The translations under genes were made by a program, and so were the position numbers. 64,000 nt of DNA, from positions 1,517,824 to 1,581,823 of the forward strand of contig VZTJ01003855.1 of NCBI GenBank assembly GCA_013397795.1. Direction: 5' to 3'. How positions within the stretch are numbered: position 1 is the stretch's first letter; each line of letters starts with the position of its first letter. Below are positions 48,433-59,503 of the stretch, in pieces. This DNA is from Orthonyx spaldingii. Lineage: Eukaryota; Chordata; Aves; Passeriformes; Orthonychidae. The notes below the pieces were generated by a model. It was not told the origin of the DNA. It saw only the letters and a list, made by a program, of their open reading frames with translations, and did no database searches.

Positions 48433-51400
48433 GATATCCAGCTGCTGAGCTGAAATCTAAATGTACCTGGTCAGTGCAGAGCATTGCAAACCTACAGTCC
48501 AGACATCCCAGACATTTCCTGCCTTTTCTTTTATTACCCTATCCAGAGCAGGAATGCTTCCCATAAACAAGTGCACCCCTGCCAGCCTCTCTCACACAGC
48601 CACTTTTAAACCTCTTCATAGATTTAAGGATACAGCATCCAAGAGCTTTAAGACACTATTGCTTCAGAAGGAAGGGAAAGCTGCCATCTGTCTCTTCCTT
48701 GCTTCTCACTCCAAGCAGCAGGAGAATACTTTTTTCTGACCCAGCTCTTCCCATCTTTTACCCCCTAAAGCATTAGTTAGAATTAAATGTCAGTGTGTTA
48801 TTCCCATGGGAAAAATAAGGTAATTTATTTACATGCCTGTGTAGTGGAACAGCATGTAAGGGGGGGCAGCTAAGGCAGGGAAGACATTCCTTGTCTCTGA
48901 AAGAACAGGCTGCTTATTTGAGCACTGAAAAGAAGTCAAATAAAAATCTACATTACCCCTTACATGCAGCTTTTGGGGAGGTGAAGTATTTTATGTTTAC
49001 GAGTGGTTTCGTCAGCTGGCTGGCAAAGTGTTAGAGATGCTCAAATGCAGAGAGCAGAGCTGTGGTGACTTCTCCCCTGATCAAATGATGTGGCAGGGAG
49101 AAAAGATGCAAATCTGAGCCATAGAAATCAACAGGGCTGTGACAACAGAGGCTGTGGTTGCACCTGTAGCTGAGAGCAGGACACGCTGTGTGCTGTGTTC
49201 AGGACACCTCCTTTGTAAAAACTCCCAGTTGCAGCAGCCTAACCCAGCCAAACAGGGGTGCTGCACATCTGGGGGTGATCCTACAGAACAGGGGATATTA
49301 TTAATTTCTATACTATTTTTCCAGTAAGAGACTCTTGTAGTTACACAATGAAGTCTTTTATTACTGTGAAAATCGAGTACTTACACAAAATAGCTTGGAT
49401 TCCCACTGGGCCAAGAAGGTGGAATTCAAGAGGAGAAAACAGCTGAGTTTGTCTCATGACCTCTGTCATGGGGTCTTTTTCTGGTTTTTACCACTGCACC
49501 AATGGCTTTTCTGATTGTAGGATCAATGTTTTGGAGAGTTCTTACCTGTGGTGGCAGAGAGAACCACACCCAAGTCTTTGCAAATCCCCACCTCAAGCTT
49601 TACCCTCTAAATGTCAAAAACTGTCCTTTCAAAACAAAATCTTTAAAAGCTGAAGGTGGGCTGAGGGGAGATCAAGGGGCAAAGGCTCTCCTGAAATGTG
49701 TCTCCTATGAAGTGGCAGTAGAGGTAAGTGTATGGATGCAATATCTTTAAATTCAGGGTCTTGGTGGATTCAAATTTAATATAAACAAACAGCAAACCTG
49801 GGCTTGCTGAGAGCTGCCAGTGTTCTCGTGGTGCATGGAAAGGACAGGAATTGTTCTTTTCATACATCATTTACAAGTAACTGCAGTGACTCCACAAAGT
49901 CGGTACAACTCCCTACCACAAAGCAGAAAGAAGTACAAAGGAAAGAACAGGCTATTTTGTTGCTGGTTTTTAAATAGAAGTTCTCTGTAGGCAGAGTTCA
50001 GCTGCATCGAGGTGGAATCAAAGGGCTGATACCGAGGAATTTTTTTCACCTTCTGGAATTTGAATGTCTGGCTTTAGTGTCAATTATCAGTACTCTTTAT
50101 TTACTGAACAATGCCTCATATGAAGATAGCATGGTAATTTGATATTTGCTTATGAAAAGCCCATTTCTAAAGCAGTGGTACTGCAATTTTCAGCAGTTTT
50201 CACAGGGACCTTTTGCCAGAACTTCAAAGAACTGTGTTCTTGAACAAACAGCCATTTGGAATAGACCTGCGTTTTCTATAAACCAGGGAGAGGAAATTTT
50301 CACTGAGAGGTGAAAATTAGAGAAGCAAATCTTCAGACCTTTTGTGCACAGTGCAAGCACCACAGCTTTCTCCTGATTCCCCTTCTCACATGCCAGAGCC
50401 ACACTTTCCTCAGGCAGCCAGCCTCAAAACACTGTCATTCCTGTAGCTCAGAAATTATTTTCAGATCAGACCGAAAGCCAGTTTTCACACCTATCCTCAC
50501 TCTTTATTTGCTGGAGTGATGACAGGTCCATCCAGTTACGCAGTAAAATGCAGTTACTCCTTCCATGGGAGACAGCATTCGTAAGCGCCGTGTCCTGCTG
50601 CGTGGGAGGCTCCAGTTCTTCTCCCAAATATCTCCATTATCCCCTTTGAATGTGGCATTCCAGGTGGACAGGAAGGCAGATGAGAGAGCCTCTTACCTCT
50701 CCCAAAAGTGCCCTGAGCTTGATGCATCGTGATTGAGAGAGATCAGCGAGCAGAGCTCTGTCCCTGCAGCCGAGGCAATGGGCCAGGCAGGGGAACAGAG
50801 TTTGAGAGGGACCAGTTACAGAGACTCAGCAAGGGGGAGATAAAAGGGATCATGGAGAAGAGAGAATAACAGGAGAATGAGGCATGCAAAACTCTACGTG
50901 CTACAGCACAGGAGGGTTTAGAAAAAATCCTTTGTGCTTGTTAAGATTTTTGTAAATCCCAGTCTGCTTGAACATGGGATTGTCCTTCAGAGAGCAGAAT
51001 GGCTGGCAGAGGAGGAGGTGCTTAGAAAAGTATCTTTTTACATTAATTCCTTGGATAGAAAGAAACTTGCTGCAAAGGTGTATTTTTAAAGATCTTCTTA
51101 TAGGCCTTGTCAGCCACAGCTCTATCTACAAGAGGTGGAAACTGTAAGGATTTTTAATGCTCTGTACCCTGAGATTCATTGTCAAGTGCCCAAAAAGAGT
51201 TTAAGAATCATTTTTCCATCTTTCACCCTGCTGTTCTTCTGCTGTCCTCCAGATACTCCTGTCCTAGTAAAATTGTCTCTCCTTTAATAAAGTGTTGTTT
51301 TCTGTTTCCCGGTGTGGCTGGGGGCGATGGAGCAGTCCCACGCTGTGTGACACAGGTCACAGCCTGGCTGAGCCCTCCCTTTCCCACCTCTGCCCCTGGA

Positions 51401-54289
51401 CACCTCTCCTATTTCACAACCACTCTGTCACATAAGTGCTGATCAAGGTTGCCCGTGATGCTCACACACGAGCTGATTATGCAGCTGATATTAACAATCA
51501 TTATAAAAACCAGCCTGGCTCTGGCAGTCAAGTGGTGCTAAACTGCCTGTGATGGGCTGAATTCAAGGCCTCATAATTTCTGTTCTGAATATCTAAGAAA
51601 TTTAAGGCTGGCTGTATTAAAACCTTAACTTTGCACACCACTAATCTTGGAACAAGCTGCTCAGGCAACCTTGACCCTGTGCTTTTCCAGATTTTCTGAT
51701 TTCGTCTTAGCTAAAGCTTTATTGCTGCAGCCCATCAGTGTGAGGTATGTCTAAGCTCCCTGCATATCAAAAAGGATCTGCACAAATTGCCAAGGAAAGA
51801 AACGTTCAAGGGGCAGACTTTAAAAGGCATTTAGATGGTTGAGGGGCACACCGAGGGAAGAAATGATCAGAGGAATTACAAACTGACACATGTTTTGGAA
51901 TTCTCGGTCTTAAAATTCTGCCCCAAGCTCCTTAATTACGGAACAGGTCCACAAGGAGAACTGTAACCTATTTCCCTTTGTTCAACTCTTTCTGGTTGGA
52001 AGGATTTATTAAGCCAATGTCAATATTCTTCCCATCAATTTTGGAATGTCTGACTCTTTGTTGAAACAAGCTATTAGCAGCAATAAAAAGACACAGGACT
52101 AGAATAATTTGTCTGGAGTTCTCTTGTGTGAAATATTCACAGTAGTGTGAAGAAGCCAGCAAGTAATATTATATTCACAGCTTACTTTGGCTCACAGGTG
52201 GCAGCAAAATCAATTAACTGCTTCCATCCATAGGAATTTATTGACTTCCGCCCATTTTAGAAAGAAATGCGACTTTCCATTGGTGAAGTTCCCAAATGCT
52301 GGTCTCACCCTGGGTGGTTTTGTGATGTGCTGCAGGATGTCCTTTCCCCATCAACCACCCTGGCTGCACCTGGTTATTCTTTCCCAGGATGCAGAGCCTC
52401 CAGCAGTACTGCAAATCTTCCTTCCTCCAGCGAGCTGCTGATCTGTGTTCTCATTTGAATTTTCTCAAACTGCTGGTTGGCACTGCTACTTACCTCTGAT
52501 TACTTTCTCACAAAACTCGAGTCAGCAAAATTTGCAATGACTGGTATGAGTCTCCTAATGGCAGGGGCAGTGGGAAAGTGTGTTTTTGCAGATAAGACAC
52601 CCCACACTTCTGACTAGACTCAGCACGATCCCTACACTGAGCCTGGCTCTGGACCGGAGAAGAACGTGGGAGAAGCAGGCCAAGCTCTTAGAGCAGGTAC
52701 ATCAGTACACGTAATTCAGGCAACCATTTCAATGGGAGCCCAGCTAAACAAGCTGTCCCTTCCCTTTTGTTCCTTTATAGATGTTTATGTTACTAATTAA
52801 GCTGTAGGTTTAGGTCTGCAAAGTAATGAAGCTCTTCCACCTGCTGATGTCAAAATATCTGACTGTTTGCTGAGACTTTAAATAAAAGCAGGTAGGAGAG
52901 ATGCTGTAGTAATTGACTGGTTGCCTGCAAGAGTTATGTCAGGGTGAGTGCTGGAGAGGCTGCACTGGTTTAGAAATTTAGAAAGAAATTATTTTTCCAG
53001 AGGCTGGTGATTGGAATGTTTTCCTGAGAAGCCTCAGTGTCTGGAAGTGCTCCTCACTCTAGGTGTAGTACGTACTAAGCCTACATCTGGGTGCTCATGA
53101 GGGAGCAGATTGTGTGTGTCTCTCTTGCATGGTGTAATTAAAATAACTTGCATACATATGTCAGCGTTCCCACTGAGTCTTGTGGTATTTAGTTAACTGG
53201 GTTTCGTTTTGTTGAACGTAGACTGGGCTAGGTTTGTGTTTCCAAGCTTTTGTGGCTTACAAAGTTTTAATTGAATATATAATGAGTGTTGTATTTAGGT
53301 AATTATTTGAACCCTATGGCAGTGACAAACTAAGATGCAGCACGCCCTGCTGTTCTGCTTTGTATTTAAATATTGCTCTCCAAGTGTTTTGAAGACCTCA
53401 AGCTATATTTGGGCTAAGTATTTTGATTCTGGACTAGACCCGAGTCGAAACGTCTGAGGATCAGTGCAGGCTTACAGAGAAAGCTGGCAGTGCTGCTCAT
53501 GGCTCCTGTCCTTTTCTCCTCCCTCAGACTCTGACCCTGAACCAAAGCCATCATCACAGGGCAGTCGAGCACCTAACCATGGCTTGTAAAACCCAGGTGC
53601 TGAGCACTTGCTGTGGAGTTCCTCAAGGGTAAGACCATTAACCTGGGTTCTGGCCACATTCCAGTCTCTGCATTTAGCTTCTTCTTTGAGTTCCTCTGGT
53701 AGTTTCGTTATCATGATCTTCACCCTCCCTCATCTCTGCTGCTGCCGTGTGACATTTCCTTGCTTACTTCAGCAGAAGTTGCAGATTCCCCAGCGCTGGT
53801 TTTAACTCAGCAGTGAAGGCTGCATTTTGGAAAAACACATGGCTGCTAAAAGATGCTCACATTGCCTTAATCATATGTTAGGTTAGAATCGGGATGAACA
53901 TATAGGAATGAGATAATATATTTGCATTTCTGGAAAGATAACATCGCTTTTTCCTAACTGCTAAATCCAATTGGGAACTACCATGTCAAAGTATCTGAAA
54001 TGAACGGGCTATTTGCAAAGTAAGTTATTAAAGTGCCATGTAATAAGAAGAATTACATGTCCTTCTTTAAGAAGGATTCCAGCAGGGTTGGTATGGTCTG
54101 TATCTACTGCTTCAAAGTAGATAAAATAACAGCCAAAACAGGAGTGATACAAAGGTGACCAGTCAGTGACTCTGGGGGTGAAAGGACGTAACAAGTGTGG
54201 AGAGATCAGTACCACAACACTGAGAGGTTAACAGGGGTTCCAGTGAGGTCATGTAGCTTTTTCTGAATAGATCACCTGGTTCAAATCCA

Positions 54290-54375
54290 GACCACAACGC
54301 AGATTCTGCCCTGATATAAATCACTTATTTAACACCATCGACCTTGGTTAGTAGAATTTGGCCCTGTCCCTGTGA
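54290..54375. mobile_element. Possible old amniote repeat relic
   Basis: The stretch is bounded by 'cagattctgccctgata' and 'tagtagaatttggccctg'. These recall the ends of old palindromic sauropsid elements whose termini carry agattctg.../...cagaatttggccc. Internal similarity is faint and the terminal inverted match is only about five consecutive bases, so this is a weak call. Confidence 0.3.
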
Positions 54376-55070
54376 TGACTTGAATTCATTGCTGCACACA
54401 AGTAGAAAAATCATGAGTGGACCCAATATCTATCCAAATTTTGCTTGTTTTTGGAGTCACAATCTGATTGAAAACTGATTATTTTTCTTAGTTGCTCATC
54501 CAAAAAGCTTTTTCTGGGATGAAGGGAACTGTTTTTCAGTTGTTTGCTTTTACAGTCTAATACCTCTTTCATGGCTTAGGAAAAGTTGGTGAATTTACTG
54601 GATTATTGAAGGCTTGCCTAGACTTTTTTGAAAGCTGCTGCTACTTCGAGCTGCTCTGAGGAAGAGCCTGCCTGCATCAGGAAGCTCTGCAGCACTTTTG
54701 CCAGCTGCCTCTGGCTCTCACCACTCATGTTTTGGGTTGTGCCCAGAAACTGAAGATTGAATTTTCCTTAAAGATATCCAAAGTAATATCAGAAAGTTTG
54801 GTTTGCTACTAAGCTCATTATTCAGACTAAAACTGAGCGGTCAAAAGGAATTTTATGATTCATGACCTGTTCTGAATAGGGATGTATCTGAACACAGGAT
54901 TGAATTTCGGGATCTAAGAGGGAAGAACAAGAAGCAGGAAGGAATGAAGAAGAGTGAAATGTGTCATACCCAGGACTGTAGCCAAGTTCTACACCACCAG
55001 TATAAATAGCTTAGACTGTGCTGTGGCATTAATCTCTGGGCCAGATATTTAACACATTGAGACCGAGGTA

Positions 55071-55190
55071 TCTCAGAACCTCCTGGGTTGGAAGGAACAC
55101 ATGAGGATCATCAGCTCCAGCTCCTGGCTCTGCACAGGACCACCCCAAAAATGCCACCGTGTGCTTCAGAGCCTTGTCCAAATGCTTCCC
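55071..55190 (-). mobile_element. CR1 LINE fragment, antisense
   Basis: Reads as the complement of a CR1 3' region of a different subfamily from the 45.4 and 59.3 kb copies: 'cctcctgggttggaagga', 'gaggatcatcagctcc', 'gctcctggctctgcacagga', 'ccaccgtgtgcttcagag', 'cttgtccaaatgcttcc'. After 55190 it passes into a short direct repeat of catcctttat/ccaaatcttc and is no longer recognisable. Confidence 0.85.
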
Positions 55191-58100
55191 ATCCTTTATC
55201 CAAATCTTCTCATCCTTTATAAATAGAAACTCCTCCTCAAGACTAAGACCTGCATTGCTTACGTCTGCTAGAGATTTAGAAAAGTCAGGCTGAATTTAGT
55301 TTAGCCTTAAAATGGCTTAAAAACTTGATCTAGTTACTGCATTTTCCCCAAACAATGCATTCATTCCTGTAGCATGTAAAAATGAGCTGCAGCAAAGCTG
55401 CCACTGGAGCATAAGGCAGGAAATAGCCCTTAGTCAATATTTCAATCAGCCACCTCTGGGTGACTGAGAGTTACTGGTTAGAGGATCTCCCAGGTAAATA
55501 AAAACCTACTTGTTTTCCATCTTTGAAGGAACAGCTGTCAGGAAGTTTATTTCTTTTGGAATTTCTTTACTTACATAATCAATAGCGTTCTTTTAAAAAT
55601 ATGAAGTATTCAGTGAATTCAGTCCCACTTTTCCAAAAGCCCAGAATCCTGTTTAATTTGGACTGCTAAAGGGAATGCTGGGTGTTTATGCATCAGACCC
55701 GAGCTGGTATTAAAAGAGTACAGCCCCATCAATTATCTTGGGGCTGAGCTGAGTGATCCACACCATGAGGTAATCACGCCCACACTTTTGCAGGGAAGAT
55801 TGGTTTGAGTATTTTTATTCTTTTCTGTTCAGAAAATCTCATCTGAAGAAAACAAGGAGCTGTAGTTCCTTGGCACTGCCTCTGCCCTGCCCTCACTGAT
55901 GGAGCACAGGTTGCTGGGTTTGAGTGCAGAATCTGTGGGTGATGGATTTGGCACCGAGCTCCCATCACCTGCCAGGTACCTGTCGGTGATAACTGGGAGC
56001 TGCATCCTCCCTCACACCTCCCAGCTCCCCAGAGCCATGTGGGAACTGCTCTGGTCGCTGCCCTCGGGAGCCTGGGAGTGCCTTCACACCAGCCTCTGTC
56101 ATTTATTAAATCACTCTCGTTCTCGGCTTCGGGACAGAGCTGGGCACCAAACTTAATAGGGTCGTTTGCTGCTGTGGCTTTCTTCCTAGAAGAGTAATTG
56201 ACTGGCTTGTCCTTTGAAATCTGCCACGAAGAATTCCAGGCAGGCTGCAGTTCCCTGTCCGAGGGAAGCGAGGTCACCCCGGGCAGGTGCGGGGTCAGAG
56301 CTGCCCTGGCTGGGATCCTGCTGGACACAGGGGGATGGCTGTGCCCACACTGGAGAGGTGTCTCAGCACTGGGGACGGGTCTTATTTCCTTCCAGAAAGG
56401 TCATGTCAGCCTTTTTGCAGCCAGTTGTGCGGAACTGAGGGGGGCTGGGGGCCGGGGAAGGGGTGAGGGCTGTGGGCAGGGATTGCTCACACGGTGCCCG
56501 TCCATCAGGGATGGCCAACACTGATGTCACACTGACAGCACAGCTGGGAGCACTCCATGGGACATGAGGTGATCCAGGAAACCAGCACAACCCAGCTTTG
56601 TGTCTGTGCTGGGAAGGGGGAGATGTGTCACAGCTGTATACAGGGGTGGCACTGGCTGGGAGTGTTTGTGCCCTGCTGTGCCAGGGCAGGAGCAGAGCTC
56701 AGCGCTGAGCCTGTGTGTGTGGAGCAGGGAAGGGTGCTCAGGAGGGGCCTAGAAGGGAGGGAGAAATTTGTTTGCTTCACTACCAAGAAGACAAATGTCT
56801 GTAGAGAGGAGAAGTAAAAGTCTCTTTGCTCTAATGCAACTCATAGACACCAGGGATTTTCCAGCTCTTCTTTACTCCACGCTGAGTTTTGCCATTATAA
56901 GTTTATTTAAATGCCTAAAATGTAAAAGCAAAGCTTTAATTTCTTCTGGCCACGTGGTATGTGAAGCTTTCCGTGCAGGTTTCTCTGTCCCCTCTGAAGC
57001 TGGCAGAGATGCCATCCTTCATATCCTGGATTTATGCTATTAAGATCAACCTGAACTGACAAGAGAGAGTGTATCAGCAATGAAAAAGTCCTGAATCCCT
57101 GGCTTTAAGGCTGTCAAAATCTCTGAAATTCCTTCAGGGATCTACACAGCACAATATTGTGCATGTGTACTATATGTACGTTAGAGAGTTCCTCTGAAAT
57201 TTCATGTGGGGTTTCCACTTTCATCCAGTGATGTGTGTATCCTGTATAAAATGGGTTTCTTTTATTCTTTTCCACTAAACAGACAAGACAAGTAGAATGC
57301 TATGGAAAAATGTAATTGTCTAGTCATTTTACTGCATCATATGCAGAAGTCAGCTGATACATGCTAAGATGCAGAACAAAGAGAATGGAGGATGAGAAAG
57401 AGATTGTTTCTCTATTGCAACTCTATTTCTCCAATGATTTGTCAACATTTTGTTTTATTTTTCCTTAAAGAAAATTGGATACATGTCCACTACATTTTGC
57501 CAGTGAAAAAGGCTGTGCTCATCCTTTGATTTTAAATTATGTAGAAATATCAGGGTTTAGTTATAAAATAACAAGGGTTTTCACTGGTAAAGAAATTGTG
57601 TTTTCTCTGTTCCTGCTCTCTGACAGTTGGCTGGCAGAGAAAGGAGGAATAATAAGTTTTAATTATATCTCCCCAAACAAGCAGATTTGAAAGCAATGCA
57701 GGGATTACATGAGAATAAAATCCCTTCAAGCATTAACTGTCGCTGGTAAAAGGATGTTAGATATAATCCTATAAGGTTAGATGTCCAGACATCCTGGTTT
57801 AACCAGGACAGTCTAATTTTTAATTTAACGTTCTGTCATCCTGATTATTTTCTTTGGGAGACTCATGTGTCATGTTTGTCTTTGTGCCATGCTCAGGAGT
57901 GGCACAATCATGAAAATAACACTTTAAATCATCATGCAGCTTTTCTCCTCCAATTTCATCAACCAGCATCACATGTCAAAATGCATTGAACATCACAAGC
58001 CAGGAGAATGGGAATTGTATTATCTTCTGCATTAAAAAGGAATAGATAAGCAAGAGAACAAAGGAAAAGTAATAAAGAGGAGTGGGCAGAATAACTCCAG

Positions 58101-59345
58101 ATCTACACATGCCTCTCTTGCTTTATGAGGAAAGATGCCCGTGACAATACACAATACACTTGTCACTTGCTTGTTACGTAGAGCTTGAACTAAGCCAGTT
58201 CCAAAAAGCTTCAGGTGCTGTCCCCTTCAGACACTTCTTGGCTGGCAGCAAACTGGTAAGCAAATGCCAGTGGAATAGTTAAGAAGATGGAAAGGTTTTT
58301 TTTATTCCACCCATGAGCTTTCAAACTCCCTCAGACAACAGATGGGTGATCCAAATTGGGTCTAATAAAGCAAGGATGAGTATTTTTTCTGAGGCTAGAA
58401 GTTTGGTCAGACTTAACAGAATGTTTATTGTGCTCTTGCAATTTTTGCTTTCAGGCTGAAAGCAGAAAAATCTGCTGAAATATGGTGTAGTTTCCAGCTG
58501 AAACCAGAACAGTATTGTGATTCACATGAGAGAAGCAGATCCTTTGTGATTTCTAGGCAGAGCAGGTTCAGAAAAGTATCTGAACTCCTTCAGGATTTTC
58601 TGATCATCCAAGCCTGAGGCTTTGCTTTTCTAATTCCTCCATCCTCTCTGTGAGTTTTATTGTGAGAGTCACTGAGTGCTCCCTTTGTCCAGCTTTGCTG
58701 TCAGGTATGAACATTCATTACCTTTGAGAAGGTACCAGTGCTTTGTAGGGCGAGGTCTTAAAAATAGCATGGTCAAGAGGTAATGCACAAGCTTTTAATA
58801 AGCATCTGACTAAACCAACTGCTTGTTTTCTTTTCAAGCCAGGTTTTCTTTTATAAATCGTTTAAGCCTGGGGAAGGCATCGCCCTTACGCCCACATGTT
58901 CATCCTCACTTCACTTAAGTGGGGACTTAAGTCAGGCTGTTGCTCACGTGGAATTTCCCAGGTGCTCACTGTTGGTGTGCACAGCCAGTGCTGGAGCCAG
59001 CCCGGAGGGTTTCTGGAAGGTCTCAGTGCTGTGCAGCGTGCTCTCCCCTTAGGGCAGACAGCAGTGAGTTTAATAGATGTCTCCTTGGATGAATAGGACA
59101 TGTCATGCTCAGAGCCGGGCCAGGCACTGCTCGCAGCTCTGCGGTTGTCACGTCCTGGCTGCTTTGCACATATGCAAGCCCAGGATAACGTGCTGAGGTG
59201 CAGTGCAGCATGTTAGTCACGCTGAGGGAGGCTCCTCGGGGAGCTCTCTCCTGACAGAAGACACTGCTGCAAGAATTAAAGATGAGGTGTGAACCAAGCA
59301 TTGACACTCTGAGCAACTAAAACAACCCTTTCTCAAGTACATTTT
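55191..59345. other. Unique sequence, GC-rich at 55.8-56.8 kb
   Basis: The GC-rich part carries a minus-strand frame of 184 codons (55774-56328) and plus-strand frames up to 108 codons. They overlap in several phases and show no recognisable domain. The guanine-tract cluster at 56439-56481 is listed separately. From 57060 to 58800 the sequence is AT-richer with no feature recognised. Confidence 0.6.
56439..56481 (+). other. G-quadruplex-type guanine cluster
   Basis: Seven guanine tracts of three or more lie in 43 bases: 56439-56444, 56447-56451, 56454-56457, 56460-56463, 56467-56469, 56474-56476 and 56479-56481. All loops are 2-4 nt. This satisfies the usual intramolecular G-quadruplex pattern on the plus strand with spare tracts. 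The surrounding 56255-56505 has about nine CpGs. Confidence 0.75.
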
Positions 59346-59503
59346 AGAACCTTAGAATGGTTAGGGTTGGAAAGGATGCTGAAGATTATCTTGTTCCAAA
59401 CCCCCTGCCATGGGCAGGACACCTTCCACTATCCCAGGATGCTCCAAACCCCGTCCAGCCTGGCCTTGGACACTTCCAGGGATCCAGGGGCAGCCACAGC
59501 CAT
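59346..59503 (-). mobile_element. CR1 LINE fragment, antisense
   Basis: From the 3' end (left): 'accttagaatggttaggg', 'ttggaaaggatgctgaag', 'cccctgccatgggcagga', 'caccttccactatcccag', 'tccagcctggccttggac', 'ggatccaggggcagcc'. The reverse complement aligns closely with the sense CR1 at 45530-45684, so both derive from related subfamilies. 5' truncated near 59503. Non-coding. Confidence 0.95.

Larger units (their letters stand above)
45685..55070. other. Unique non-coding sequence
   Basis: No gene was recognised in 9.4 kb. Splice-flanked segments at 46111-46213 (plus), 48019-48084 (minus) and 52494-52554 (minus) are discussed as findings. A minus-strand frame at 53472-53723 has a somewhat protein-like composition (MKIMITKLPEELKEEAKC at its start) but begins with GTG after an in-frame stop and matches nothing I know. 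A T tract at 48415-48429 and a possible old element at 54290-54375 are listed separately. Confidence 0.6.

Noticed and set aside
53472..53723. Minus-strand frame starting MKIMITKLPEELKEEAKC
   Set aside because: Protein-like at first sight, but it starts at GTG just after an in-frame stop, runs into a low-complexity Ser/Gly/Glu end and matches nothing known.
54255..54300. tRNA B-box-like ggttcaaatcc
   Set aside because: The T-arm pairs at four of five positions, but no A-box or matching acceptor stem lies upstream at tRNA spacing.
55774..56328. 184-codon minus-strand open frame, the longest in the window
   Set aside because: Low stop density is explained by GC content. The translation has no recognisable motif and ends in lower-complexity sequence near the G-rich cluster.
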